Part shown: one piece after another, positions 26,101 through 38,089 of the stretch
How the letters are laid out: each line of letters starts with the position of its first letter
Position numbering within the stretch: position 1 is the first letter of the stretch
From: Echinometra lucunter
Lineage: Eukaryota; Echinodermata; Echinoidea; Camarodonta; Echinometridae
DNA: 64,000 nucleotides
Assembly: GCA_029962745.1 (NCBI GenBank)
Contig: CM057151.1
Span: 30,141,344-30,205,343, forward strand
Reading direction: 5' to 3'
The notes under the pieces: model-generated
What the model was told of the DNA's origin: nothing
What the model saw: only the letters and a program-made list of their open reading frames with translations
Databases searched by the model: none
Position numbers and translations under genes: made by a program

Positions 26101-27739
26101 GCTCCACCATCCTCTTGCTGGATCAGACCAAGACCCTCATCCAGTTCATGTGACGTTCTTCCACTACTTGACGAAGTACCTTCACTGTTTAACACTGAGC
26201 TGCATTGTCTGTTTGAGTTTTTTGACTGATTATCATGTAAATCTACAATCCTATAGCGATTTGTTTTCACTGTAGGAGACTGGAAGCCAGCCCCATTTTC
26301 CATCTCAGCGCTATCACTGTTTTCTCTGTCTCGCTCATAGCGATGCGATATTTCCCCACTCTGTGAAATGATTGTCACACAGTCTGCAATATGTCCATAT
26401 CGGGGAGTCAAATCCTCTTGCTCATCACTTCCAGCTCGCTTCTGGGGAGACGTGACCGGGAGACTTGCAAAATAAACATCAGAACTGAGCTGACTGCTTC
26501 TCACCACAACATTCTCAGTCTTCATATCATTCATGTCTTCACTTGTAGAAGTGCTGACATTTACCACGATTTCTTCATTTGTGGCGGCATGAAAACCTCC
26601 GGATCAGATGTCTGTCTTTTGTGTTTTAGGAGAGGCTTTATAGAAGGCCTTGACTTTCCTATGGTTTTTGGAAGAGTTTCATGCCCTGTCAGCGTAGCCT
26701 GGGTATTCATGACTAAGTTCATGGGCAGATTTGACTTTGAATCCACTAATTCTGCTGCTCCTCAGCGCAAGCATCACTTCCAACTACGTTTGGCAAGTCA
26801 GGTAGTTGGGGAGCATCTCCTCTGTCTCTATAACAGAATGGTTGTTGTTATTGCTGCTATGAACCCTCCGATGATGAAGTAATCCCCATACTCTGGATGT
26901 GCCTAAGATTCTTGCGACTTTCACAAACTCTGGGAGCTCGGGATCACGGCGGTTCCTGTCTCTGGTCTTAGGCGGGCCTTCCTGCCTTCTGCACCGGGCG
27001 CAACGCTCGCCTGAACTGCTCACTGTAACTACCACTCAACTCAAGCTCACTGTCTGTTTGGGTGTTATTCGGGTAGATGTTACCATTGGTCTCCAGTTCT
27101 TGCTTATCAGTATGCACAATTGAGGTTGATGTTTCCATTCTCCAAGCTTGACTCACTGCTCTTTATCCCAGCTTTGCTGGATTCATCTCTGGATACCTTA
27201 TTGTCCAAACCAGACGAACGCTCTGCTTCAAAAGGGATGTTTAAGGTCAAGGCATTCTTGGTCGCTTTACTTGGCACATTATGCTTTGCATTGTGGGGTA
27301 TCGATTCTTTAGTTCTCTCTTTAACCCTCTTCCTGTTATTCCTTTCACCCTGTCTCTCGCCCCGCCCTTTCACATCCTTCTGGAGGTTATTCTGGTTGCG
27401 AATGATGACTTTGGGAATGTCGTACTTCTGGTTTGCAGCCTTCCCATCATTCTCTTGTGCCTTGTTGATGTTGTTGTCAAGGGCAAGGATCTTTGCCGCA
27501 TCCATTTTCTCTTCTCCTTTCTCTACGTGAGCTGACTTAGGCTTGAAGCAGTGAACACACAGGTGTCCTTTGAAGCGATGCTGTTCAAAGGAAGAACAAG
27601 CTGAATTGGCAGCTTTCTGATCCTCCAACATCTCATCAAATGTATCAGCTCCCTGATGATAAAACCTTTGCCCTGAAGTGTTACTTCAGCCTTAATTCCT
27701 CATGGTTACTTCAGGTAATTATCCATTAGCACAAGAGAC
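13154..27739 (-). CDS. PEAK1: PEAK1/PRAG1-family pseudokinase scaffold (gene span of the coding exons)
   Basis: Family members are catalytically inactive kinase-like scaffolds of the NKF3 group at focal adhesions and actin. They bind SHC1, GRB2 and CRK and dimerise through a helical SHED region around the kinase fold. Three exons are seen: 27739-24367, 16419-15665 and 14188-13154, with phases 1 and 0 joining correctly. Landmarks are an N-terminal SACSSF...CFKPKS block, a YPIILHDE block, and a C-terminal LLQCLLWGP block typical of PEAK1. The coding exons sum to about 1,680 residues, close to vertebrate PEAK1 (about 1,750), but the kinase N-lobe was not located and may lie in small exons between 14189 and 15664. 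Seven reading-frame changes fall in the long exon. Placement in the family is firm; the choice between PEAK1 and PRAG1 is less so. Confidence 0.85.
14189..15664 (-). other. PEAK1 intron; possible unrecognised N-lobe exon
   Basis: This intron lies between the linker exon and the C-lobe exon. The kinase N-lobe must be encoded here, be missing, or be spliced from elsewhere. The best candidate is a minus-strand open segment at about 15180-15040. It follows an ATTAG acceptor, is in phase 0, and reads ...LLALAGDLQNFKLVQYHN..., loosely like the family's segment before the first kinase strand. No good GT donor was found after it. Support is weak. Confidence 0.2.
15665..16419 (-). CDS. PEAK1: PEAK1 middle coding exon
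   Basis: This 755-nt exon has an acceptor GATACAG before 16419 and a donor GTGAGT after 15665. Its first two bases complete the glycine codon begun at the end of the long exon, and it ends in phase 0, so it splices in frame to the final exon. The product is about 251 residues of hydrophilic linker: a basic start (ARRRHRNRTTGFEDLPSRIKR), a PVRIIAPEDE segment, an SDYKNLALVP tyrosine segment that could be a phosphosite, and an NPT-like region NRSSSPGLL at the end. No folded domain is recognised. It is intact, unlike the preceding exon. It lies in the position where the vertebrate proteins have their disordered region ahead of the helical and pseudokinase part. Confidence 0.8.
17290..17660. mobile_element. 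Foldback region with TTATATAAGAT arms and a central perfect hairpin
   Basis: GTTATATAAGAT near 17299 is complementary to ATCTTATATAAC near 17537. A second hairpin at 17576-17627 pairs TGTGCATCCATA with TATGGATGCACA around a three-base loop. The left part contains TGATTGGTC (17339-17347), the reverse of GACCAATCA, an NF-Y consensus match. Boundaries are approximate. Confidence 0.55.
18185..18363. mobile_element. Foldback with ATGGGGTGTTGCAAGAAAGT ends and a CCAAT box
   Basis: The ends ATGGGGTGTTGCAAGAAAGT and ACTTTCTTGCAACACCCCAT are perfect inverted repeats, continuing into GCAATCGATTGCAA / TTGCAATTGATTGC. Between the arms lies GGCCAATCA (18239-18247), again matching the NF-Y consensus. The arms have no similarity to the GGGCCC families. 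Confidence 0.8.
19639..20092. mobile_element. 450-bp foldback, arms of about 100 bp
   Basis: AAGACCAAGTTCACAGCAGG at the left pairs with CTTGCTGTGGACTTGGCCTT at the right. Pairing continues through TTCATTTCA/TGAAATGAA and AAATTTGATGAAAAT/ATTTTCATCAAATT. Non-coding. Confidence 0.7.
20652..21222. mobile_element. TTAA-flanked near-perfect palindrome, 570 bp
   Basis: Two arms of about 270 bp surround a short spacer. The element starts TTAA-AGGGAAAGGCCACCC and ends GGGTGGACTTACCCT-TTAA, so it is bounded by TTAA. Each arm encodes the same ORF (starting MSKIG) in opposite directions. Most differences between the arms change amino acids, so the ORF is not under visible selection. A TTAA-target MITE is the best class. 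Confidence 0.7.
24367..27739 (-). CDS. PEAK1: PEAK1 long 5' coding exon (start codon at 27631), with frame breaks
   Basis: A strong acceptor (pyrimidine tract then CAG) precedes 27739. The first ATG is at 27631-27629, with an in-frame TGA upstream, so the start is well fixed. Residues about 9-30 (SACSSFEQH, then CVHCFKPKS) match the conserved PEAK1/PRAG1 N-terminus. A later block reads YPIILHDEQP followed by KVPIFIMPKAYD, also a PEAK1 signature. The rest is low-complexity, Ser/Pro/Lys-rich linker with proline clusters (APPMRR, SPPPPL) suited to SH3 partners, and ends HLYENL. The donor is GTGAGT after 24367, phase 1. The reading frame changes near 27.12, 27.0, 26.81, 26.75, 26.57, 25.71 and 25.375 kb while the protein-like sequence continues. 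One shift sits in a purine/pyrimidine homopolymer tract. Indel errors or allelic damage are both possible. Confidence 0.75.
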
Positions 27740-30700
27740 CTGGAAAGAAGAGCAAAAGAGAAAAAAAAATAAGATGAGTACTAATTTTCAAGAACAACAG
27801 GTAAAACAAACAATAGGTTACAGCAATATCTAACAAGCCTATAAAATAGCTTTTAAAAAGACTACATGTACATCATACTTGATGAAAACCTTATTTCCAA
27901 CTGCAAAACAAAATATTTGGTTCAAACCAACCATAGAAAAAAGAGATATCAAGAAAATGAACCCAACATTTGATGATGGAAAACACCTGCATTTTTAAAG
28001 GATGGGAAATAAAAATAAATGTAATCTAAATACAAACAACAAGCTCTAAATATATGGTGTCATCACTGTCATGAATCATCAAAACTGTCAGCCATTTGTG
28101 GGTGAATCATTTTAATGATACTTGAATGTGTATGCTTTCAAACACTTGCAGCATTATGCAGAACAGTGAGTGATAGGGATTTCCCAAAATTCTTGCTTTC
28201 TGTCTCTGTCACATATCCATTCAGAAGGAACTTACAATTAGTATTTCTATCTTCTCTCAACTCACAAAAAGCACACACCTATTCATATAGAGTTTTGAGC
28301 TTAAGTTTTAAAATCAAACAGGGCAGTGAATAGGAATATATCAGGATTTATATTCAAATCTTACTAACTCACTAAACACACTCTCTGACCAAATAAGTAC
28401 ATAAGATACTATTTAAAAAAAGGAAAAATACAAACAAACATATTAAAGCTCTAAAAAGCTTTCATAAAAACAACAAAAATAAGCTATTAAAACAATAGCC
28501 AGTAAGTTTCACTTTTACTACGGTACCGAAAATAATTTTGAGAACATAATCTTTATTTTGACACTGGATGCTGAAGTGTATTCTCTGATACAAAACTGTA
28601 GAAGCCTCAAAAACATGCAATGCTCTGTTTTATTTCAAAGAACATACTCCTGAAAAACAAAACAAAATAAAACGCCTTCTGTCAACTACCACAGAAGGGC
28701 CCAATCCATGTCTTAAAAGGGTAATCCAAAGTTAGCCAGATCAATCCCATATGATGAAGGAAAATGAAGTTGTTAAAAAGCGACTAGCACTGGGGGAGAA
28801 ATCCACTCTTTTCTGTGCTAAGTTCCGCTCAGACTTCATGGCAGCCCGAAGCTATCAACGCTCGGCAAAATTTGACCTGCTTTCAACTACACTTGGAGAA
28901 TGTCAGGAAAAATGTAGCTTCATACTTGAAGGCAACATTAACTACAGAACTTGTAAGCATAAAAGTTTCCAGTATAGAATTTGTATCCTTAAAATTTAGT
29001 GATAAAGCTTTTTAAAGTTTACATGGAAACTAAGTTACATGTAGTGACATGTAAGCTTGATGAAATAATAAAAGAGGGGAAGAAGTTTGAGGACAATCCA
29101 AGGATCAATTGCTACTTTCAAGGAAAATGGGTAAGATATTTAGCAGCAAAATCAATAGACATTTAGAGTACTTTGTAGGTCTGTGTTGTCTTTGCTGAAT
29201 TCACAAACAAAAACAAACAGAAAAAAATGAGGCATTTCAGATCTAAAAGGGAAAAAAAATCTATGAATTTTATCTGAAGTGTAGAAGGTAAGCAAAACTA
29301 TAAAATACAACCCTACTGCAGAAAATCTAACACATATTTGACTGCTGGAATTTGCTGACATTAAATAAATGGGTACAAAACATGAAAAAATAAAAGTGCC
29401 ATACATGTGCATATACATTGTTCTCCTTCGGTGGTGATCCATTTACTTATATCAATGCATCCAAGGCAAAACATAATGCATCAAATCAATACAACATCAT
29501 AAAGCCATCAACCAAAGAAGTCCAGACCGAAATTGCTAATGAAAATTATGTGAATATATAGAAATGGAAAAAAAAAAAAAAAAAAAAATATATTCATAAA
29601 CATACATTAACTCAAAACTTTAAAACAATACATGTTATCCTTTACCTTAAATTATCAAATGGCCTGTCCAAGTGCAATACATGTACGTTCCATGACCAAC
29701 ACAAACTCACAAATAAAGGTCTTCCTCTCCCTGTCGTTATTATTCCTTCCCCACTCGGTAACCAGATCTGAAATAATCACAAATCCAGGAACTGGCGGTA
29801 TAAGAATCACCCATCAACTACTGAGAAGTTTGCTCAGCTCAGCTAACCTTTCTCCAAACCAGCCACTGAGGGCAGTAGCTAATTTTGGATGATTTATGAT
29901 CAAGAGCTCAGCTCACCTGATCAGTGGTCTGAAGATGAAGTGTTAAAGCATACCAGCCACCAAAAATGCATAGTTCTGTATGTTAAGGTTGCCAGCTCAC
30001 TTTAAATGCAAAATATGAACTTCAAACATCACTTCTATAAAAAGATATTGCGCGTTAAAATGTACTCTTGTTATACGTAAAAAGTGACAAGTGACTAGAC
30101 TAGTCGGCATACATGTATGTTGGGCATGCATCAAATTTGCAAAACTGAACAGCCATTTGATTCTGTGCACTGTTATATTATCCCTATATTTTCTTCAAAC
30201 TCCTAAATCATGGTATTTCTACTACTTGCTATACAGAAGGATACAATGCTTCATGTGATTGCCAATCAAGTTCTAATCTCTTCAATTTTTTCATGCTCTT
30301 ATTACTCTACACTGTTCAGTAGAACAATACCATTATCAGAGCCCAACCTACATGTAAATTATTAAAATACCCTATAAACCTTTGAAAATTTGCATACCGA
30401 TGGCTCAATCTCGTGTAAACAGCCTTTTCAAAGGAGCTCTACGTGTATTTATAAGCATGAAATGCAACGTCAGTCAAGTATGGAAACAAAACTAAAACAT
30501 TAAATATTTACTATAATACTGCTTAGAAGTTTGACTTTAAAAAGTGTGGATATTACTGAAAAAACAAAGTAGAACTATGCTTCAGAATGAAAATAGTTTT
30601 TCAAACATTCAAATATATACTATTCCTTCATAAGGAAAAAGGGTGACCTTAATACTTGCTTCTATACAAGTCATAGTTTAAAGCGGAAACTGTCATAAAT

Positions 30701-32601
30701 AATGGATTTGCATGTACTTCCATGAATCCACATTTTAAGCATATTTACAGGGTTTTTCAGCAACCACCCACATCTTACTGTACCCAAGAAACGGGATGAA
30801 AAATGAGCTGTAGATTGGAAAACCATCAATCTTGGGAGAGGCATAAACAACATCATCGCACTTTCTATGACCTTTCACCTGAGATGACCTCTATCAGTTA
30901 CCCTGTATGTTTGTCTAAGGTTTAAGGCATTGCCTGGCATCAGCTTCTACTTTCCCCTGAGGATCAAGGAGCTATGAAAGGAGATCGTCTGAACTGAAGT
31001 AATGGGTGTGACTGCAACTGGGCAAGTGAAAACTATTTTAAAATACAGCTACATGTACTTGCCAGCATTTTTCTTCTAACCCCCACCACAAATGGGGATG
31101 GAGAATGCACTGACAACAATCAATATACCCAGTTACTTGCATCAGATTTTATAAGAGGTTATAAACACATCTGACCAGTATTTTTTATCATTTTCTGCAA
31201 TTACATGTATGCTTATTTAAATTCTAAAATGTATTAAACTGAAAGTGAACATGCAGGATACATGTAGGGCCTATACCGATAAAAAAGTAATTGTTGAAAA
31301 ATTATCAGAAGCTACCTAAGGAAACATAACTAATCCTGACTCGAAACTCATAAAATGCTTATTAAACATATAACAAGTCAAATTTAAAGAAATACCACAA
31401 TCTCATGGAAATTATCATTGTTGAAATTCCATCATAAATTTTGTCCACAGTCAAGCAACCTGTAATTACTTGACCTGATATTATGTTACATTTAATGGAC
31501 AAAAGAACAAGCCACATAGTCACTGACATTAAGCCTTGTAAATGTCAGAAAATATACATATTCAATTTTTACTTAAATTTGAACAGCCATTTTATGAAGA
31601 AAAAGAAAAAGAGAATTTCATCGCATTCATCTATAACAGTGACAAGTATACACCTACATGTACATGTTCCGATCCAATGACCTGAAATGACAACAATTCA
31701 CTCTGCCCCGGGGAGATCATTGTTACCAAGGAGAAACTGAATAGATTAAAAAAGAAGATACGCACAAATGAACACCGGTTGGCATGGAGCGATGCAAGCC
31801 TGAGAGCTCAATTAAAGATATTCATTTTAGTTATTTGTGTGTACACAGTATCAACTCAGTAAGTACTATCAATGCAAGGCAAAGTAAAATTAAATTTGGA
31901 TAATTTTCTTTTTCCTCCCACTTCTGCTACTGAGACAATAAGTATAAACAGAATATATATATTCTGATTTCTGTGCAATTTTGAACTTATTTTTAGTCTG
32001 CCAAGTGCATGGCCAAATGAATTTTTGTAGAGATAAAATGGAACCCACAGAACTATTGTAGGCTTGGAAAATATCAAACAGTACGGAACCATGCAGCCCC
32101 TCCTTATTTTTAAGGAATCTGTTAAGGATTTGATTTTGCTTGTCCTGTTGTAATAAACATCAGTCAATGCACGCTGATGTGACGTGACTGCTCCAGACAA
32201 GAATTAATGGGAGCTCAAGGTAACATGTTTACACGGGAATGGGATTTTCCCTACCATTTAGAAATTTCCTTCAAGTATAACTTGCAAGACATAAACTCTG
32301 ACTCTAATTCAAATATATCAAGAACAGGTTGGGGGGAGTAACATGCAGAGACATCCTTGTTTTCTGATAATAAAGGCAGGATGTTGATTCAGCAGATCAC
32401 AAGTCCATGTGTACATAAACAAATAAAAGGTGCAATGGAGGTTTGTTTAATAGATTAAAAGCAAGAATCCTTTTCAAGAAGAAACCTACATCATGAGCTT
32501 AAAAATAGCAATGACCCAATGAGGTACACTTTATGCCATCTCTTAATGTACACATGTTTTTTTAAGATTAAAATCTTTAAACCCAATCTTTGAACACTGA
32601 T

Positions 32602-32753
32602 CAGGGCCCTGTTTCATAAAACTTCTTATCAATAACAAGTTCCAATAATTGTTAAAAGCTACTGAAATCCTTGCATCTGATTGGCTGAGAGCAAATTTGT
32701 CATAGGAATGTGGCAGTTATTACTGATAACAAGTTTCATGAAACTGGGCCCTG
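32602..32753 (+). mobile_element. CCAAT-loop foldback, subfamily 1, copy in tandem unit 1
   Basis: Ends CAGGGCCCTGTTTCATAAAA and TTTCATGAAACTGGGCCCTG form inverted repeats, extended by CTTATCAATAAC/GTTATTACTGATAAC. The loop holds AAATCCTTGCATCTGATTGG then CTGAGAGC, giving the NF-Y consensus AGCCAATCA on the minus strand. Confidence 0.8.
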
Positions 32754-32873
32754 CAATGTAATGTCTACACGTATGACACTTTGCTAACAAACAAGCTAAC
32801 AAACTTTATGCCATCTCTTAATGTACACATGTTTTTAAGATTAAAATCTTTAAACCCAATCTTTGAACACTGA

Positions 32874-33026
32874 TCAGGGCCCTGTTTCATAAAACTTAAT
32901 ATCAATAACAAGTTCCAATAATTGTTAAAAGCTACTGAAATCCTTGCATCTGATTGGCTGAGAGCAAATTCGTCATAGGAATGTGGCAGTTATTACTGAT
33001 AACAAGTTTCATGAAACTGGGCCCTG
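32874..33026 (+). mobile_element. CCAAT-loop foldback, subfamily 1, copy in tandem unit 2
   Basis: Nearly identical to the element at 32602-32753 because the whole segment was duplicated. Loop and CCAAT box are preserved. Confidence 0.8.
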
Positions 33027-33534
33027 CAATGTAATATCTACACGTATGACACTTTGCTAACAAAGTATAAATTTATGACACATCATGTACATGCACATCA
33101 CATGAATGATCATTTGCCAAAATATTGTCTCTTGCCAATAAAACACATGTATAATATATATGTATCTCATAAAAGTAACAATACTATATATATTTTGGTA
33201 TAATAAAACAAACAGGGGGCTTGTTTACACACAAGTCATGTAGGTGTACAACATTCCATTAAAATAATGTGTAGGGTACTTGTCATAGTCCACTGCCTCC
33301 CAGTCCATACATGCTCTGACAACAATCACTAACAATCTTAAGGCTCATTCATATATCCAGCGGCTAACCCACCTGGTTTACATGTATGTAGTGTTCACAT
33401 ATGGCGCAGTAAACTGCATCACTTATGAAAATGAGATGGGCATTACCACACCAGTAATAGTTCACGGTAATCACAACCAAATTCTTTAACACAACGGCCC
33501 AAAATTTCCAAAAATGCCATCCAAAGTGTGCACC

Positions 33535-33821
33535 GGGGGCCCGTTGCATAAAACTTACTACACGTATAATACACTGTAGTAACTTTGCTATTATAGTAAC
33601 TCTTCATGGAATACTGGATTTTGATTGGCTGTTGAGCAACATTATAGTAACTCTTCATGGAATACTGGATTTTGATTGGCTGTTGAGCAACATGCCATGC
33701 TCAACAGCCAATCAAAATCCAGTAATCCATGAAGAGTTACTATAATAGCAAAGTTACTATAATAGCAAAGTTACTATAATAGCAAAGTTACTATTATAGT
33801 AAGTTTTACGCAACAGGCCCC
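33535..33821. mobile_element. CCAAT-loop foldback, subfamily 2, with internal duplication
   Basis: Ends GGGGGCCCGTTGCATAAAAC and GTTTTACGCAACAGGCCCC pair. Inside, CATGGAATACTGGATTTTGA then TTGGCTGTTGAGCAAC occurs twice in tandem and once inverted, and a CTATTATAGTAA-type unit is repeated. The NF-Y consensus AGCCAATCA is present three times. Confidence 0.8.
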
Positions 33822-36126
33822 AGATAGTCCAATTTTGATTTCAAATGCAAATGCTCCCTTGCATGGGAGGAGGAGAGACCCCCTCCCATACCCTCACTTG
33901 CAGACAAAATCGTGACATCATACATGTAACTGCACAAACTTGATAAGAGTTTGACTGGTCCATACCTTTTACTGCCAGGAGGCAAAAAATATAACTTTTG
34001 CCTTGGATTTTTTTTTTTTTTTTTTGCCACCTCATGAGTCATGTATTATTTTTTATGCTTAGAAAAAGCAGGGGTTTGCTATCATTATGTGAGGAAGCCT
34101 TTAGCCTTAACCCTAAAACCCAAACTCAACCCCAGCCCTAATCCCAACCCTATATCTCTAACCTGTTTATTACGATTTGATTTCAGTGTAACACGCTTTT
34201 TCTAGAGACCTTAGAAAGAGTCGGGCTAATACAACTATTCAACAAATTATGAGGTCCAGAGCAATTGTCGCAGGAGCATCAATGCATGCTGTAGTACATG
34301 TACCAACTCTCTTTTCCACCTATGTGTACGGACATGTGACTTAACTCTGAGTAATTATAAATCTGTACAATCCAATTTCTGATAGAAATTATTTGAACCC
34401 TTATTTCATCAGCTTTTTTTTCTTCAAATTGACAATAGCAGGTATTTTTCATTTATTGCTTCATTTTTTAAAATAAAAAGTCATGTATCTAAAATATGTT
34501 GAAAGTTAAAAAGTTGCAAATTTGCATGGAAAACAGTGATTCTAAACTTTCCATCATGTGGCCAATTTAAGGATTTAGTGCTTATTTAACTTCAGAAAAA
34601 TTTCACTAGCAAAATGGCAAATATTGATGAAAACAAATTGGGAAAGGACTAGAATTTTTTTTGCCCTTTCCGCTCATGTCTTCCGTATAGGCTCTGCATG
34701 GGAAGTTATTGGGCCAAACAACAAAATATGGACACTGTGTCATGAATGGGTATATCATGAATGTAAGTCATACACCTGTATTTGAAGAGAGATTTGTCAA
34801 CAGAAACGTGATGATGCATGGCTATTTGCTTTACTGCCAAACACAGCACAGTGAAAACCCACCCATTTCTCCACCTTCCAGCTCTAAACCTGTGTGATCA
34901 CATGTATTTTTAGAAAAAGAAAACCATCAGCCAATGGGTATGTTTACTCAAGCCATTTATGGCCTACCAATCAATAAAAGTTCGATTGACTATACATTAC
35001 CATTTCCAAGGTCAAGTACAATGACAATGAATGGTGGTAGAAAACCAAACTTGCTTTTGATAATTTCAAATTTCTCCATCGAATTTCTCCATCAAAGGTG
35101 TAATTTCCTCACTCCCTAAATTGTAAATTAACTACAGTACTTTTTTTATTTTTAAACTATTCATACAATATTATAAATTTATTATGGATGGTATTTTTAT
35201 ATTAATTCCTGAGAAGCAATGCTTCAAATAGCTGTATGCTAATACTCCACTGCTAAGAACATAGAGGAGACTAGGTCATGTGTGATTTATAGGCCAAAAT
35301 GCAGTTTACACCTACAAGTACATCATACATGTACATGTAAAAGGGCAATTCCACAGTAACGGAATTACAATTTGTAATGCTGTTACTCACAATTTTTAGA
35401 GTTTGTGTGTCTATTTTGTACCCTGCCTTCCTTCTTACAATCTAATGCTCTGAAAATATGTCCATTCTTTCACCTGAACTCTTTCATTCCAACAATTTCC
35501 TACTTATATTCATGGTATATGTACCTTGGTAGCGGAACTACCAGAAAATGGTGCTACTTGAAAATAACAAAAATGTCTTGTAAAATCTAACATGCATTAT
35601 ACCAATACTGACTTAAATGGGGGAATTCATTTTTTGTTATACATGTACATGTACATGTAGTTATTTGAATTTAGCTGATTTTACTTCCCATGTGGAACTG
35701 CCCAAAAGCAACATTTAAAAATTAAAAAAAAAATACGAAAGCATACCTCCATGGTTTCAGAGACTCAGAACAGTTACATCATGGACTATGTCCATGGTTA
35801 CATGAAGGACAGTTCTGCATTCTGTTATTGACTGTACTGTTTCATGTGTATTTCTTCATAATTCACTGATAAGGAAGTAGATCAGACTGATAGTAGCTTA
35901 AACTTTAACAAACAAGGTTTTCTTTTTGATGACCAAGCATCCAGTATTACCAGTCATGGATTTTAAGACTTAAGGCACGTAACCAACTAAAAAGAAAGAT
36001 TACTTTAATCTGGGATCTGTAATGATTAAATGTGGGATACAAGTAGCTTGCCCAATGGGTCAGGTCATTGTTCCCTTGCCAATTCAGGAGCACCTTTCAT
36101 TTCCTTCCCTCAAAAAAAGAATGTCC

Positions 36127-36283
36127 TGGGCCCTGTTGCATAAAACTTATCGGTGATGGTAACTTTGCCATCAATTGTAACTTCCATGGAAACCTTGAAT
36201 TTAATTGGCTGTTGAGCAATGTTACCATGATACATGTACATATATAGTTACCATAACTGGTAAGGTTTATGCAACAGGGCCAT
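36127..36283 (+). mobile_element. CCAAT-loop foldback, subfamily 2
   Basis: Ends GGGCCCTGTTGCATAAAACT and AGGTTTATGCAACAGGGCC pair, continuing with GGTAACTTTGCC-like words. The loop CATGGAAACCTTGAATTTAA then TTGGCTGTTGAGCAA matches that of the 33.5-kb element; its CCAAT flank is one base off consensus (CCAATTA). Confidence 0.8.
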
Positions 36284-36589
36284 GGACTTGATGCACAGAC
36301 TCACTTCATAAGCTTTTAAATAAGAGATTATATTCATCCGTTCATGCTCTTTTACACATCATTTCATTACTATAAAAAAAAAAATGAAATCGTACAGTAT
36401 TATATATGAAAAACAATTCTAAAAATAAAATGAAAATACAAAAACAACATAAAATAACAAAGAAATAAAAATGAATGGTAATAATTTCACAACAAATCAA
36501 TTATTTAAAAAAGGAACTGGAACATAAATAATCATGCAGCCTAATAGTGAGTTTTGGAAAACCCTATTGTCAAGAGCTCTGGTATAAGA

Positions 36590-36660
36590 ATAAATGAATA
36601 AATAAATAAATAAATGAATAAATAAATAAATAAATAAATAAATAAATGAATAAATAGATA
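36590..36660. repeat. (AAAT)n microsatellite with GAAT variants
   Basis: About 17 tetranucleotide units AATA/AATG. Confidence 0.9.
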
Positions 36661-38089
36661 AAAAAAGATAAATACAAAAAATTAATAAATCAAATAAACA
36701 TGAAGAAAAAAAAATAACCCAAAGAAATAAAACTTGCTCCAGAACTGCAACAATTAAAAATAATATTATTTTTTTAAAAAGCTAAAGATAGCAAACAACA
36801 CACATTTCTAGAAATTCATAAATTCATAAACATATTAGAAAAAACAACAACTCACTCTATTAATGTTGTACGTCACATGTAGAAGGCAAAAAACAATCTC
36901 ATTGCAGACTTTACCAAATAGAAAACCCGAGCTCATGCCAGAACAAAGAATCTTGTTATGAAAACCTCCATGTGCAACATGTAGCTCAGTACAAGCAGAA
37001 TGAACAACAATAGAATCGCGCTGGTCTAGCAACCACTTAACCCTTGATTGAATAGGTAGCAACAAGTACTATCAACCACACAAATGATTAATATGGTTGT
37101 ATCCTTCAAGTGTATATATGAATTCGTTAGTTTCATGGAGAACTGTCGGGCTCATGAAAAATTTTCATCACACTCCCTGCTAATTTGTCTGAGGTATTGG
37201 GCAAATTAGCATTGATATTCAGTCATGACCATGTGACCCACATAATTCTACATCATTCTAATCTCACAAGCAAGATAACATCACCAAAATAGACGTGACC
37301 ATCAATTCTATAAAATGTTCAACAACGGAGGCCTGCATATTAGAAATTTGATGTACTGTAGGCCTGAAATCATAAACTGTAATTTCTAGACTATTGGTAC
37401 AGGCATAGTTGAAATTACTGCGTACAGTCATGAAATGTGCATTTTATTCTATTTCAGAGGCCATGAAATCATTTTCACTTCAAATAATCAAGTACATGTA
37501 TATATTTTCTGTTTCAAAGGCTTACAATACAAAACTTCTTGTCCATTTAAATAATTTTTTGAATTAGGAAAGGCAGGGAGTGTGGGAAAAATATTTTTTA
37601 TCATACTATGTAGCCAAGTAACTGAAATTTGTTCTTTGCCTAGATATTTGTAATTCCAAGTATTAACAATCTTTTAAACAAAAAATTGTTTGATGAAACA
37701 ATTAAGACTGAGTAAACTACACAAAGGTTTCAGCCTGTCCATGTATTGTATGCTTCCATTTCATGGCAGACTTTCAGAGTAGTTACTACGGTACATGTAC
37801 ATGGTAGTGTCTATTTCCTTCACGTGTGATTGACAGGTGGATTTTGATCCTGCCTGCCTGTAGACAGTAAACAAACCATGTCTGACCATAACACTGCAGT
37901 ACACTGCTGGTCTACATTGTAGCACCCATCTCAAGTCTCAGAGTATTGTTGGCCTAAACAAACATTGGAACCCACTCCTTGCTGTCAGAACGTGAACAGC
38001 CTTTGTCAACAATCATCGATATTGGATAATGAAATTGTAAGTCAAGGAGGTACCTCCCTCGAAACAATGGCTGAAGGAACCAACAGACC

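Larger units (their letters stand above)
32527..33066 (+). repeat. Two-copy tandem duplication, period about 275 bp, each with a foldback
   Basis: CTTTATGCCATCTCTTAATG begins at about 32529 and again at about 32804. Both copies continue through a foldback element to GACACTTTGCTAACAAA. Copies differ at a handful of positions (for example CTTCTTATC versus CTTAATATC), so the duplication is fairly recent. Confidence 0.85.

Noticed and set aside
28751..28999. Plus-strand ORF starting MMKENEVVKKRLALGEKSTL
   Set aside because: It looks somewhat protein-like but has no recognised family, clear splice sites or neighbouring exon.
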